Positions 8,769 to 18,196 of a DNA stretch of 64,000 nt are shown piece after piece. The stretch is from Flammeovirgaceae bacterium SG7u.111 (GTDB taxonomy: Bacteria; Bacteroidota; Bacteroidia; Cytophagales; Flammeovirgaceae). The position numbers and the translations under genes were made by a program. How positions within the stretch are numbered: the stretch's first letter is position 1; each line of letters starts with the position of its first letter. The notes under the pieces were generated by a model, which worked only from the letters and a program-made list of their open reading frames with translations, searched no databases and was not told where the DNA came from. The stretch spans positions 5,409,635 through 5,473,634 of the forward strand of contig CP139021.1 in assembly GCA_034044135.1 (NCBI GenBank). Reading direction: 5' to 3'.

Positions 8769-10295
8769 CTACTCCAATTCAAACTTAAAAACGGTCGCAT
8801 ATTCATTCAAGTCTTTTTCAGGCATGGTCAGGGAGAAGTCTCCAGAAGTCAGCTCCCACTCAACTTCTACCTCCGAGCCCAACATACTTATGTTCTTAAT
8901 AGGTGACGGAGGAATGTTACGATGATACCCTCCAATAGCCCGCAAAGAAATGCGCTTGCCCGCTTCCGGTTTCCCTAAAAAGAAAACATACATAGCTTTT
9001 TTATCCTTCGCAACGGTAAATCGCACATCATCGGCAGTATACTGAACAGTAGCCGATTGCCCTCCATGATGACCATCGCCAGCACTTGCTGTTCCATAGC
9101 CAAAGATGGTATGTGTTCGTGTCCCGTACACAGCCTCTCCATGGACTTTCAACCAATCACCGATCTCTTTCAAAACATCTCGCTGCTCCTGATTAATAAC
9201 CCCGTCAGCCCGTGGCGATACATTTAACAATACGATGCCGTTTTTACTCCATACATCGATCATGTTTCGGATGACCACATCGGCTGTTTTGTAAGGGTGA
9301 CCTTCCACATACATCCAACGGCTTTTGCCCAGTGTAATATCAGTCAGCCAAGGCATGGGATGTACGTCCCTCCTACCGCCTTGTTCAAAATCAAGCACAC
9401 TGCATTCCAGCGGCATGTCGTCTTGCTTATGGGCAACCACTACCTCTTTGTTGTTCTTCAATCCATTGTTAAAATGATGGGCAGCCATTGTCATACGCTT
9501 ATCTTCGGGGATCAGGTTTAGCCACGAATCGTACCACAAGATGTCGGGATCGTATTTGTCAATCACCTCGTTTACCTGATCTAGCCAGTATTGGTCAAAT
9601 TCCTCAATGGTTTCAAAGTTGCCAAAGAGCTTGCGCAGCTTGGGGTCAGTTGTAGCTGTTGGCAAATCAGGATGATACACATAATGGCTGTTGTACCCGA
9701 TCTTCCATTGCGTTGAATCTTTGGCATTTCGCTGGCCATTACGGGCATGGTGGAACGTAGCAATGGTTTTCATTCCACGCTTCTCAATAGATTTGAAGAT
9801 ATCTCCCAAAATATCTCGTTTGGGTCCCATATCTCCTGCATTCCAAGGATTAACCTCACTATCCCACATGGCAAACCCGTCGTGATGCTGCGCAACAGGC
9901 CCTGCAAATTTCGCCCCTGCCATTTGGAACAGCTCCGCCCAATCTTCTGGATCGAATTGTTCCGCTTTGAACATAGGAATGAAATCTTCATACCCAAACT
10001 CGTAGATGCTTCCGTAGTTTTCTTCGTGGAATTTACGCACCTTGCCACCGTCTTTGTACATGTTATGTGGATACCACGCACTTCCGAAAGCTGGAACGCT
10101 GTAAGGTCCCCAGTGAAAATAGATACCAAGTTTGGCATCGGCAAACCATTCGGGCGCCGCATCGTGCTTATTCAAAGACTCCCACGTTGGCTGATATTCA
10201 GTAGCTTCCTGAGAAATTGATTCTTGTTTTTGGCTAGTGTTAGTACACCCATTTAAGATGAATAGTACCAACACTACTTTTAATAGTTTTTTCAT
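8769..10295 (-). CDS. GH29 lipoprotein: alpha-L-fucosidase or alpha-L-galactosidase
   Basis: A 508-residue glycoside hydrolase on the outer face of a membrane. The lipobox LNGC puts the lipidated Cys at 17. GH29 signatures seen: KLGIYFHWGPYSVP (55-68), AQHHDGFAMWDS (about 145-156) and the DILWYDSW stretch, in which D266 is the likely nucleophile of the retaining mechanism. A beta-sandwich tail follows about residue 390. It is the last gene of the operon. GH29 enzymes act on L-fucose, and some act on the closely similar L-galactose of porphyran; next to GH117, GH2 and a sulfatase the second option is credible but unproven. Confidence 0.88.
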   Translation of the reverse strand: MKKLLKVVLVLFILNGCTNTSQKQESISQEATEYQPTWESLNKHDAAPEWFADAKLGIYFHWGPYSVPAFGSAWYPHNMYKDGGKVRKFHEENYGSIYEFGYEDFIPMFKAEQFDPEDWAELFQMAGAKFAGPVAQHHDGFAMWDSEVNPWNAGDMGPKRDILGDIFKSIEKRGMKTIATFHHARNGQRNAKDSTQWKIGYNSHYVYHPDLPTATTDPKLRKLFGNFETIEEFDQYWLDQVNEVIDKYDPDILWYDSWLNLIPEDKRMTMAAHHFNNGLKNNKEVVVAHKQDDMPLECSVLDFEQGGRRDVHPMPWLTDITLGKSRWMYVEGHPYKTADVVIRNMIDVWSKNGIVLLNVSPRADGVINQEQRDVLKEIGDWLKVHGEAVYGTRTHTIFGYGTASAGDGHHGGQSATVQYTADDVRFTVAKDKKAMYVFFLGKPEAGKRISLRAIGGYHRNIPPSPIKNISMLGSEVEVEWELTSGDFSLTMPEKDLNEYATVFKFELE

Positions 10296-10338
10296 TTTCT
10301 TCTAATTCAAAAAATAATAATTCAATAGCTAGAGCTAA

Positions 10339-12198
10339 CTATTTCCCATTCAAAAAGTCTACCCTACTTTTAATCCAGTATTCTTGATTTTTATGACCTC
10401 CTGCTGTTGCTACCAGCTTTTGTTCATCCAACTCAAACTGCAAACTGGCATCCATTGTCTTGAACAAAGCTGCTGAATTCAGGATCAACAATATTTCTAA
10501 AGAGTTTTGATTATTGCCCAATAAAGCTTGGAATGAAGCCACAGGATCTTTTTCACCTACCAAAGCCAAGAATTCGGCTGCGCGAAGTTTCACGAGAACT
10601 TCTTCATCTTCACTTTGTAGTTTTTTTGCCAAAGGAATAAATTCTGCTGCTTCATCGCCAAAAGTGCTACATGTTATCAACCCCCAGTAGCGTACCCAAG
10701 GGTCTTTCGATTTTAGAGCTTTCTTAATTCCTGACTTAGCCTTTTTATAAGGTTTCAGTTGCAAATCGGCAATTTGGATGAGTTCATCAATCTCAGCTTT
10801 GTGTTCCAATCCAAAACCTACAGGATTTTTACCTGCTACATTAGCTAGGTATGCCTCGGGGTAAAAGCTCAAATCATGAAGTGATGATAGCTTATCAACT
10901 AATTTCCCCCTCATTTCCTCAAGCAAATCAGCGTAGGCAGGATCAGCAGCCAAGTTTACCGTTTCGTGCGGATCGGCTTCCAAATCGTACAAAGCCTCGG
11001 GCGAGCGTTTTTCGAAAAATGCCGATTGAACTTCATTGAGTTTCTTTGCCTCATATAATTCTTTCCATTCCTTATACCCAGCTTGTTTGTACCTGTAACT
11101 ATTGTACAAGCCATCAATATTAAAAGGCTGGTAACTTCGCATATATTTATAGCGACCCTTTCGGTAGCTCCTGACCAAATCATACTTTTCATCAAAACGA
11201 TCGGCATGGCCGAAGGTCTCCTCTCGTTTGTTGAGCGCATCTAGTGTAATCCCTTCACCCAAAAAAGGCTCTCCATCCATTTGTTCGGGCACTTCGATGC
11301 CTGCAAGATGCAGCACCGTTGGGGCAAAATCTACAAAGCTCACAAACCCATCTACTCGCGAGCCGGCTTTTGAAGGAAAAAGGTGCTTCCATTTTTCTGG
11401 AATGTAAACAATGAGCGGTACTTGCAACCCACTTTCATAAATATAGCCTTTGGAGCGAGGCAAGGTTCCTCCATGATCTCCATAATAAAATATGATGGTA
11501 TTATCCATCAGGCTGTCCTCTTCCAACTGCTGAATTAGCGCTCCTATGCGCCTATCATCATCTCTGTGCTTATCGTAATAGTGCGCATACGATTTACGGA
11601 AAACTGCCGTATTTGGGTGATATGGATACAGTTCTACATCTTTCGGTTTAGTTATGAGCGTATTTTCGTCACGCTCATCCAGAGGCTTATGCATTCGGCT
11701 CTCGTGCGTATCGTGCAAGCTCCAAACTTGAAAAAATGGCTGCCCTGGTTTTCTGTTTCGATAAGATGCTTTTTTAGAACTTTCATCCCATATCTTTTCT
11801 GTTTTGAAATTGTAATCTTCCTTGTAGCAATTGGCAGTATAATACCCCGCATCGCGGAAATATTCTGGGTAACTTTTAAGCCCTTCGGGAAAAGGAACTT
11901 CAAAAGCATTCCGGTGAAACTGGCTGCCGGCACGCATGGCATAACAACCGCTTAATAGTGTACTTCTAGCAACAGAACAAACTGCTCCATTTGAAAAAGC
12001 ATGATTGAATACGATACCTTGGTCTGCCAATTTTTCCACATTAGGCATGGGCACCCCATTTTCGGCATCGTACAAGCGAAGCCACCATGCGGAGTTATCT
12101 TCGGTAGTAATCCAAACAATATTCGGTCGGTCGTCTGCCCATAATACATTGGTTGAAAAGAGCAGAATCAGAATTAATTGTGAAATTTTTCGTGTCAT
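10339..12198 (-). CDS. S1-family sulfatase with atypical CSVAR maturation motif
   Basis: A 619-residue secreted sulfatase (signal peptide 1-21) that should remove a sulfate ester from a polysaccharide or oligosaccharide. The core fold is clear: RPNIVWITTEDN at the start (E33-D34 in the calcium-binding position), and CSVARSTLLSG with C74 as the formylglycine precursor and R78. The usual maturation signal is C-x-P/A-x-R; here the third position is V and the Ala is fourth. The C-terminal part (about 470-619) is a helical, HEAT-like extension (DPWVRYWGLI). It is fifth in the operon, 54 bases after the GH2 gene. Confidence 0.88.
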   Translation of the reverse strand: MTRKISQLILILLFSTNVLWADDRPNIVWITTEDNSAWWLRLYDAENGVPMPNVEKLADQGIVFNHAFSNGAVCSVARSTLLSGCYAMRAGSQFHRNAFEVPFPEGLKSYPEYFRDAGYYTANCYKEDYNFKTEKIWDESSKKASYRNRKPGQPFFQVWSLHDTHESRMHKPLDERDENTLITKPKDVELYPYHPNTAVFRKSYAHYYDKHRDDDRRIGALIQQLEEDSLMDNTIIFYYGDHGGTLPRSKGYIYESGLQVPLIVYIPEKWKHLFPSKAGSRVDGFVSFVDFAPTVLHLAGIEVPEQMDGEPFLGEGITLDALNKREETFGHADRFDEKYDLVRSYRKGRYKYMRSYQPFNIDGLYNSYRYKQAGYKEWKELYEAKKLNEVQSAFFEKRSPEALYDLEADPHETVNLAADPAYADLLEEMRGKLVDKLSSLHDLSFYPEAYLANVAGKNPVGFGLEHKAEIDELIQIADLQLKPYKKAKSGIKKALKSKDPWVRYWGLITCSTFGDEAAEFIPLAKKLQSEDEEVLVKLRAAEFLALVGEKDPVASFQALLGNNQNSLEILLILNSAALFKTMDASLQFELDEQKLVATAGGHKNQEYWIKSRVDFLNGK

Positions 12199-12252
12199 TG
12201 TTATTCTATTTAACTTTTACTAACTAGCGAAATTTGTATCCCAAATGTAAGT

Positions 12253-14778
12253 TTAATTCTGATCGAATTCTTTGACAGTAGGCAAAACTTCATCGGCTTG
12301 TTTTACCCCTCTTGTTCCGTTTAATCCTTCAAAATACCTGAGGTAATTATGAGAACCGTATTTTGTTTTTTTGTCAATCGCTTCTTGCCCAATTTCTCTC
12401 AACCTTGGCAGGTCAACTTTTTCGTCGCCAACCAATAGCAAGTATTTGTTCATTGAAACAACCTTACCTGTTTTATCAGTCATTTCAATTTCCACAAAAA
12501 ATTGGTCTCCTAATTTGCCGGGGACTTTACAGGTAACCGTAGCAAACTCCTCAGAGCTATCAGGTTTTATATTCCCTAGTTCAACTTTTTCTCTTTTTAC
12601 TTCATGTTTGTCTTTATCATAAAAAACAACCTCTGCTTTGCACGACTTAAACTCTTTGAAAAAATCATTCACCACCCATAATTCACCCTTGAATTCTTCA
12701 CCGGGCAACCAACGTCTTCTATCGTGCTGTAAGCTCACCAACAATGGCTGATAAGCCATTTTCACATAATCGTACGATATTTTTGTTTGTTGATAATAAT
12801 CCACAATTCCCCATTTCATATCAGGAGCAAATGTGATGTAATGGCAAATACAAATAGCACTGGACTTTGGTTTTCTTCTTCTGAAATACTCTAATCCATA
12901 TTGAAAAATAATCCCTTGAGCAACCTGCGTGGCATCTACAAACTCCTGCATGCTTCCAGTTGCTTGGGTATTCAGCGCATCAAAATTCAACGTGCGAAAC
13001 ACATCAAAATCGGTCCAGTGGTGGCCCCAACTTGGTCCCGGAGGCCATAGCTCATTTTCAGGAATAAACTTTTTAATGCTTTCCACATTGGGGCAAGAGG
13101 AAATAGCAAGTTCGGGCACAGCGGCGAAGTCTTTCTTTTGGAAAAATTGCTCCATATTGCTTCGACCTTCTCCGTAAAACAAGCCATTGGCGTGCGTGCT
13201 TTCTTTGGGCTTGAAGCCTAATTCAATTCCCACATGGTCGCTCAATGGCGAAACGGGAATATAATGCAGGTCTGTATAAGGTTTGACCACCTCGCCCAAC
13301 TCCTTCATCAGGTTCAAATTATGCTCAGGGTCAGAAGCCGTCATCAGGATCTCTTCCCCCCCTTCAATAATCACCATGCACGGGTGATTTCGCAAGTCTT
13401 TTACTACTGAAATGGCTTCGGAGAATATCGCGTCTTTGAATTCTTCTGACTTGGGCAAAGATAAACTTGCAATAGGGAGTATATCTTGCCAAACCGTGAT
13501 ACCTTCTCTGTTACAAAGTTCGTAGAAGTAGGGAATTTCTGTGGGATGCCAGCCGAAGATTCGGAGGTTGTTCATGTTCCCTTCCTTCGCCAAGCGAATA
13601 AACTCTTCGTATTTTTCATTGCTAGCACGACCGAAGAAAATATCGGGAGGGCCTCCCCACGTTCCAGAGCGGATAAAATGACGCCTTCCATTTATCATCA
13701 CCGTCCACGGGTTTTCCACTTCGTCTTTTGTGTAACCCGGATTCATTTCCATTTTCAGCTCCCTGATACCAAAAAGCTTATCATGGGCATCTAATAGGTT
13801 ATCCTTGCTTTTCACAGCAACATTTGCTGTGTATAGGTTCTGGTCTCCTAAATCCCAAGGATACCACAATTTTGCATCCTCAATTTTAAGCGGGATGGTA
13901 AACTCATTTTTACCTGGAGCCAAGCTTTTCCTTACGCTTGCTTTATAAGATTTAGATTTAAAATTTTCGCCTTGCACATCTATTTCGATGTCCACAGTTT
14001 TATCGGTTGTACCATCATTTTCAATCTCCACTTGGATGCTTAAATCCGCAGAAGATTTTTTCAGGTCGATTTCAGACGTAATGTAGATATCGTTCACCTT
14101 TGCCGCTTCATAAGCTTCTAGGCGCACTGGCTTCCAAATTCCTGTTGGCACCAAATCTACCCAATAATCGCCATGCCAAGCTGGCTTTCTTCCCGCTACT
14201 TGGCTATATCTCCGTGGAGCAGGATGTAAGCGAATGGCAAGTGTATTTCGTCCTCTGCGTTTGTACTCAAAACTAACAAGGTCGGTAATGTCGAATGAAA
14301 ACGAAGTGAACATTCCTTCGTGCGAGCCAAGCATTTTTCCATTTACAAACACATCGCAGGCATAGTCCACACCGTCCAATACCAACTCGATTTTTTTACC
14401 TTTCATTTCTTCAGGAACATTGAAGATATTCAGGTACCACCACTCGTATTCGTTCACCCATTTGGCTTTCACGCTGTTTCTACCAAAATGAGGATCTTCT
14501 ATACGCCCGACCCTCCATAAGTCTGTAAACACATCGCCAGGAACATGCGCAGGAGCCCAGTTCAGTGCATCGCCCATATGGTCATAGCTGATTTCGGGGA
14601 ATTTCTCTTCCATTCCCCTACCCGGCAAAGTCCCCTGCACTTTCCAATGAAAACCGCTCAAATCATGGGTTAGGCGCTTAGGCACATTGGCTGCTGATAG
14701 GTTTTGAGCAAAAGCAGGTATATAAAAAAATGGCAGCAATAAGGTAAAAAGAATCGCTTTAACAAAAATGCTTTTCAT
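12253..14778 (-). CDS. GH2-family glycosidase with altered acid/base dyad
   Basis: An 841-residue secreted protein (signal peptide 1-24, cut near FAQ) with the GH2 plan: jelly-roll sugar-binding domain (about 50-220), immunoglobulin-like sandwich (about 230-340), TIM barrel (about 345-650) and C-terminal sandwich. The barrel resembles exo-beta-mannosidase/glucosaminidase types. The acid/base site reads EGGEEIL, so the normally invariant Asn-Glu pair is Glu-Glu (E475-E476). The nucleophile segment PELAISSCPN aligns with the usual SEFGxQSxP. It may therefore be active with an unusual pH profile, or specialised. It is fourth in the operon, 5 bases after the GH117 stop. Confidence 0.85.
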   Translation of the reverse strand: MKSIFVKAILFTLLLPFFYIPAFAQNLSAANVPKRLTHDLSGFHWKVQGTLPGRGMEEKFPEISYDHMGDALNWAPAHVPGDVFTDLWRVGRIEDPHFGRNSVKAKWVNEYEWWYLNIFNVPEEMKGKKIELVLDGVDYACDVFVNGKMLGSHEGMFTSFSFDITDLVSFEYKRRGRNTLAIRLHPAPRRYSQVAGRKPAWHGDYWVDLVPTGIWKPVRLEAYEAAKVNDIYITSEIDLKKSSADLSIQVEIENDGTTDKTVDIEIDVQGENFKSKSYKASVRKSLAPGKNEFTIPLKIEDAKLWYPWDLGDQNLYTANVAVKSKDNLLDAHDKLFGIRELKMEMNPGYTKDEVENPWTVMINGRRHFIRSGTWGGPPDIFFGRASNEKYEEFIRLAKEGNMNNLRIFGWHPTEIPYFYELCNREGITVWQDILPIASLSLPKSEEFKDAIFSEAISVVKDLRNHPCMVIIEGGEEILMTASDPEHNLNLMKELGEVVKPYTDLHYIPVSPLSDHVGIELGFKPKESTHANGLFYGEGRSNMEQFFQKKDFAAVPELAISSCPNVESIKKFIPENELWPPGPSWGHHWTDFDVFRTLNFDALNTQATGSMQEFVDATQVAQGIIFQYGLEYFRRRKPKSSAICICHYITFAPDMKWGIVDYYQQTKISYDYVKMAYQPLLVSLQHDRRRWLPGEEFKGELWVVNDFFKEFKSCKAEVVFYDKDKHEVKREKVELGNIKPDSSEEFATVTCKVPGKLGDQFFVEIEMTDKTGKVVSMNKYLLLVGDEKVDLPRLREIGQEAIDKKTKYGSHNYLRYFEGLNGTRGVKQADEVLPTVKEFDQN

Positions 14779-14783
14779 ACTCT

Positions 14784-16061
14784 CTATTCTTTTAACTTGT
14801 TATTTTCCCTTTGGATTCTTTTCAGCTGTTTTGAGCTTAAACGATGGGTATAATGAAACTCAGGACTGTAATTCATGTGATGGTCTTTCATCCCCTGATC
14901 GTCAACATCTAGGCTCAAATCGCAGTCGAAACGAAGCAAGATGGTATGGTTGTTTTTCCAGTCGCCTCCTGCGTTAATAATGTGGGAAATACCCCATGTA
15001 ATCCCTCTTCCATCTTTGGTATCGGTAAAAGCATCGGGAACAAAAGGGCCTGCGGCAACGGGCAATAGTTCTGTAATAGAAGCAATTTCGAAATTCACCC
15101 AGTCTTTGGCATACTGAATTGTGTTATGCTCTTGCCCATCCCGCTGAACGATGGCAGCCACACCCTCTTTAAAAGGAAACAGGGTAGTTTCATGCCCTGA
15201 ATTGATAACCGGATTTAATGGATGCTTTTCAAATGGCCCTAGCGGGTCTTCGGCAATAGCCAAGCCTTGCATGCGGATTTTTGAAGGTTTCAGCTCAGGA
15301 CGTTTATCGAAGTCACCTTTGTAGTACAAATAGATTTTTCCATCATGCACCAACGGATAGGGATCGTGAATAGAATATTGATCCCAAGAGCCTTCTGGGC
15401 CATTAGGAATTACAATTTTGTTTGAATGCGTCCAAGGGCCATCGGGAGAATCGGCATAGGCGACGGATACTGGGCAAAAGTCACCACGCAAACCGCTAGC
15501 TTCCATAAACGCCTGAAAATACAGGTAATATTTCCCCTTCCATTTCAGAATATCGGTGGTGGTAACCGAGCGCCATCCCGGTTGCGGTTTCTCCGGACGG
15601 TGAACTGCAATGCCTTGTTCTTCCCACGTAAATCCATCTTCGGAAGTAGCGTACCAAATGTCCGACAAATCCCAATCACTAGATGGAATAGTATCGTTGG
15701 CTTCTTTTGCCCTTGCCATTCCTACAGACTTCACGGGTGTTTTTCGTCCAGTGTACCAAACATAATATTTCCCGTTTTCAAAAATCACTTTGGAAGGATC
15801 GCGACGGGTAATAGTCCCATCTCCACCATTGTAATCAAAACCCTTCAGCTCGGTGTATTTAAATTGCGTGTACAGCTCATTTTGTTCGGGACGAATAGAG
15901 GAATATGCATCGTAATTTCGCTCAACTGCTGCACTTAACGGGCGGTTTGGCTTTTCCGAGGGTATAAAGAAGGGAAATTCTTCATTACCCGTGGTTTGCT
16001 GTTTTTGCTGGCATGAGGCAAGGCAAACACCCAACAACAAACAATAAGTCATCCATTTCAT
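14784..16061 (-). CDS. GH117-like lipoprotein (3,6-anhydro-alpha-L-galactosidase type)
   Basis: A 425-residue five-bladed beta-propeller enzyme with lipobox CLASC (Cys 17). GH117 marks are the TRRDPSKVI segment (R86-I93, with D88 the likely catalytic base) followed by YYVWYTGR, a central W-D-x-Y-S-I-H-D-P-Y-P blade, and SGHETTLFPF (His/Glu of the active site). Known GH117 enzymes release 3,6-anhydro-L-galactose from the non-reducing end of neoagaro-oligosaccharides. That makes it the most informative gene for the operon's substrate. The substrate link is inferred from family knowledge; GH43-like relatives with other activities exist. Confidence 0.8.
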   Translation of the reverse strand: MKWMTYCLLLGVCLASCQQKQQTTGNEEFPFFIPSEKPNRPLSAAVERNYDAYSSIRPEQNELYTQFKYTELKGFDYNGGDGTITRRDPSKVIFENGKYYVWYTGRKTPVKSVGMARAKEANDTIPSSDWDLSDIWYATSEDGFTWEEQGIAVHRPEKPQPGWRSVTTTDILKWKGKYYLYFQAFMEASGLRGDFCPVSVAYADSPDGPWTHSNKIVIPNGPEGSWDQYSIHDPYPLVHDGKIYLYYKGDFDKRPELKPSKIRMQGLAIAEDPLGPFEKHPLNPVINSGHETTLFPFKEGVAAIVQRDGQEHNTIQYAKDWVNFEIASITELLPVAAGPFVPDAFTDTKDGRGITWGISHIINAGGDWKNNHTILLRFDCDLSLDVDDQGMKDHHMNYSPEFHYTHRLSSKQLKRIQRENNKLKE

Positions 16062-16085
16062 ATTTTTTTGTTTTATTGTAGTTAA

Positions 16086-18101
16086 TTATTCCTTGGAAGC
16101 TTCTTCTATAAAAGAGCTTTTCATATTTAGGTAGTCAGTACCAGGCGTCCAAGCAAAGCCTTTGGGAGTCCAATCCACACCTGGCACCCAATATTCTCCC
16201 CCATATTCATATGCTCCGAGGTCAGGCTTATCGCCTTTGTAACCGCTGGTTATGCCCTTGACGATTCGCCCTTTATCTATCAAAGGAGAACCTTCAATTG
16301 GCATGAAAATCTGCTGGATTTCCGTATGAAAAGGGATTTCGGCAAACTGTTCGTTATACTCAAATTCATTGTCGGCCTCAGGGCCAAGGAATTCTTTTTC
16401 GTCTACCCTGTATTTTTTGCCATCGCCCGAATGCCACCATGGGCGAATACCAGAAAAGTTATTGTATAAAATATTATCTCTTACATTGGTTTGTTTGCCG
16501 TCTCTTTTGGGCACCCAGCTATCAATGACTGACTGCTCAGGGACCTTTCCGACATTCCAAAAAGTATTGTTGTAAATTTCATTTTTGAGCGCATTCCAGT
16601 TAAAATGCAAACCACCCCATTCTACATCCCAAACCACGTTGTGATGTACTATATATCCCGCAGCATTATTGTCGAGGTAAATTCCTGTTGCTTTTTTCCC
16701 AGCATGTTCAGCTCCATAGGCATCATGAAACCAGTTGTGGTGCAATTCTATATTTCGAGGGATACTTCTTCCTGTCACGTAAAACAGACCGCCATCAGCT
16801 CCTGAAATCAAACATTTTTGAACATGGTTATAGGCAAATTCGCTGTCATCTCCGGTCACCTTTACACCATCTCGGGCAGAGCCGTAAAAAGAGTTTTTGA
16901 TGATTTTATTGCGAGCTCCACTGCTGTTAAGCAAATGTGCATGCAACCCGATGGTATTGAAATATTGAACAATGCAATTTTCAACCAAGTTGTCTTCCGC
17001 TTGGTGACTCAGAAAAATTCCGTTGAGCGTACCGTTTTCTAATACGCATTTTTCAATAACGTTGTAGTCTCCATCCAGAACTTGGATAGCAGCATCTGGC
17101 AATGCTGCACCTTTTAGGTTAGTGATCAATCTTTCAGTCCCATGCTTTACCATGCAATTGGCAACTTTGTTGTGATCGCCTTTAATGGTCAGCATCCCAC
17201 CAAAAAAATTCAAGCCCTCAAGGTGAATGTAATTAGTAGTAATTTTTGCCGTATTGCCGCGGGTAGCTACTTCCACAAGGTCGTCTTTTGGCAGGTTGCC
17301 ATCTGGAGCATAAAAATAAAGTTCTTTGCTACTTGAATCATAATACCATTCTCGTGGTGCATCTAATGCTTCCAGTTTGTTCATTAGATAAAAAATGCCC
17401 CTATGCCCGTTTTCAAACCGACCTGGGTGGTGGGTTGTACCAAAAGGCCATTTTTTTGGTAAAGTTTCAAAGTAAATTCTATCCAAATCGCTTTCATAAT
17501 CGGTAATGGTGCGTTCCCAACTACAACCGCTATGAGACCCTAGGTAATGAATGATTCCACCCGTCCAGTCAATATCAGGAATTTCATTGTTACTGATATA
17601 CGACATTGACCATGTTCCCTTTTCCTTGCTGATATATTTGGCATCCAACGAATATTCGTTGTTGTCGGAATCGTTTGGCCAGCGGGCAATCTGCATTTTC
17701 TGACTATTGTAATACACATTATTGCCATCGCCCAAGGATAAGTCTAACCCCGAAACCTTATAAATATTTCCAGTGTGCTTTTCCCATCCATCTAGCTTCT
17801 CCGTAGCAGATATAACAACAATATCATCCTCGTAGCGGGTGAATGTAATAGGTTTGCCAGCACTTCCTGAATTCTTAGGGTTGATTGTTTCCCGATACGT
17901 TCCTTCATGGATATAACAGATATCGCCAGCAGCCATTATTTCCGCCGCTTGGCTTATAGTTTTAAAAGGATTGGCAAGCGAGCCATCTCCCTCAGCGGTA
18001 TTGTCACCATCTACATGGTATTCACTTGGAGATTGAGATGCGTTCTTCGAACAAGCGCTTAATAATACGATGAGTAGTAGTAGTTGGGTAATTTGCTTCA
18101 T
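16086..18101 (-). CDS. right-handed parallel beta-helix lipoprotein, probable glycan-active enzyme
   Basis: A 671-residue lipoprotein (LLSAC lipobox, Cys 17). It opens with a DUF1565-like start (YHVDGDN...GSLANPFKTISQAAEIMAAGD), then carries many PbH1 coils between about 300 and 560, such as NHVQKCLISGADGGLF and NAAGYIVHHNVVWD. The C-terminus (DLGAYEYGG, WVPGVDWTP) is common in marine beta-helix proteins of carbohydrate loci. Enzymes with this fold include polysaccharide lyases, GH28, GH82, GH120 and GH141; no diagnostic motif decides among these. It is second in the operon. Confidence 0.75.
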   Translation of the reverse strand: MKQITQLLLLIVLLSACSKNASQSPSEYHVDGDNTAEGDGSLANPFKTISQAAEIMAAGDICYIHEGTYRETINPKNSGSAGKPITFTRYEDDIVVISATEKLDGWEKHTGNIYKVSGLDLSLGDGNNVYYNSQKMQIARWPNDSDNNEYSLDAKYISKEKGTWSMSYISNNEIPDIDWTGGIIHYLGSHSGCSWERTITDYESDLDRIYFETLPKKWPFGTTHHPGRFENGHRGIFYLMNKLEALDAPREWYYDSSSKELYFYAPDGNLPKDDLVEVATRGNTAKITTNYIHLEGLNFFGGMLTIKGDHNKVANCMVKHGTERLITNLKGAALPDAAIQVLDGDYNVIEKCVLENGTLNGIFLSHQAEDNLVENCIVQYFNTIGLHAHLLNSSGARNKIIKNSFYGSARDGVKVTGDDSEFAYNHVQKCLISGADGGLFYVTGRSIPRNIELHHNWFHDAYGAEHAGKKATGIYLDNNAAGYIVHHNVVWDVEWGGLHFNWNALKNEIYNNTFWNVGKVPEQSVIDSWVPKRDGKQTNVRDNILYNNFSGIRPWWHSGDGKKYRVDEKEFLGPEADNEFEYNEQFAEIPFHTEIQQIFMPIEGSPLIDKGRIVKGITSGYKGDKPDLGAYEYGGEYWVPGVDWTPKGFAWTPGTDYLNMKSSFIEEASKE

Positions 18102-18196
18102 GATAATTTTTTATTGATTTTGTTTTTACTCAACTAATGTAATCAGCCATACCGAATAGCCCTTTACACTAGTCGAATAAAAAATAACACAGGCGT

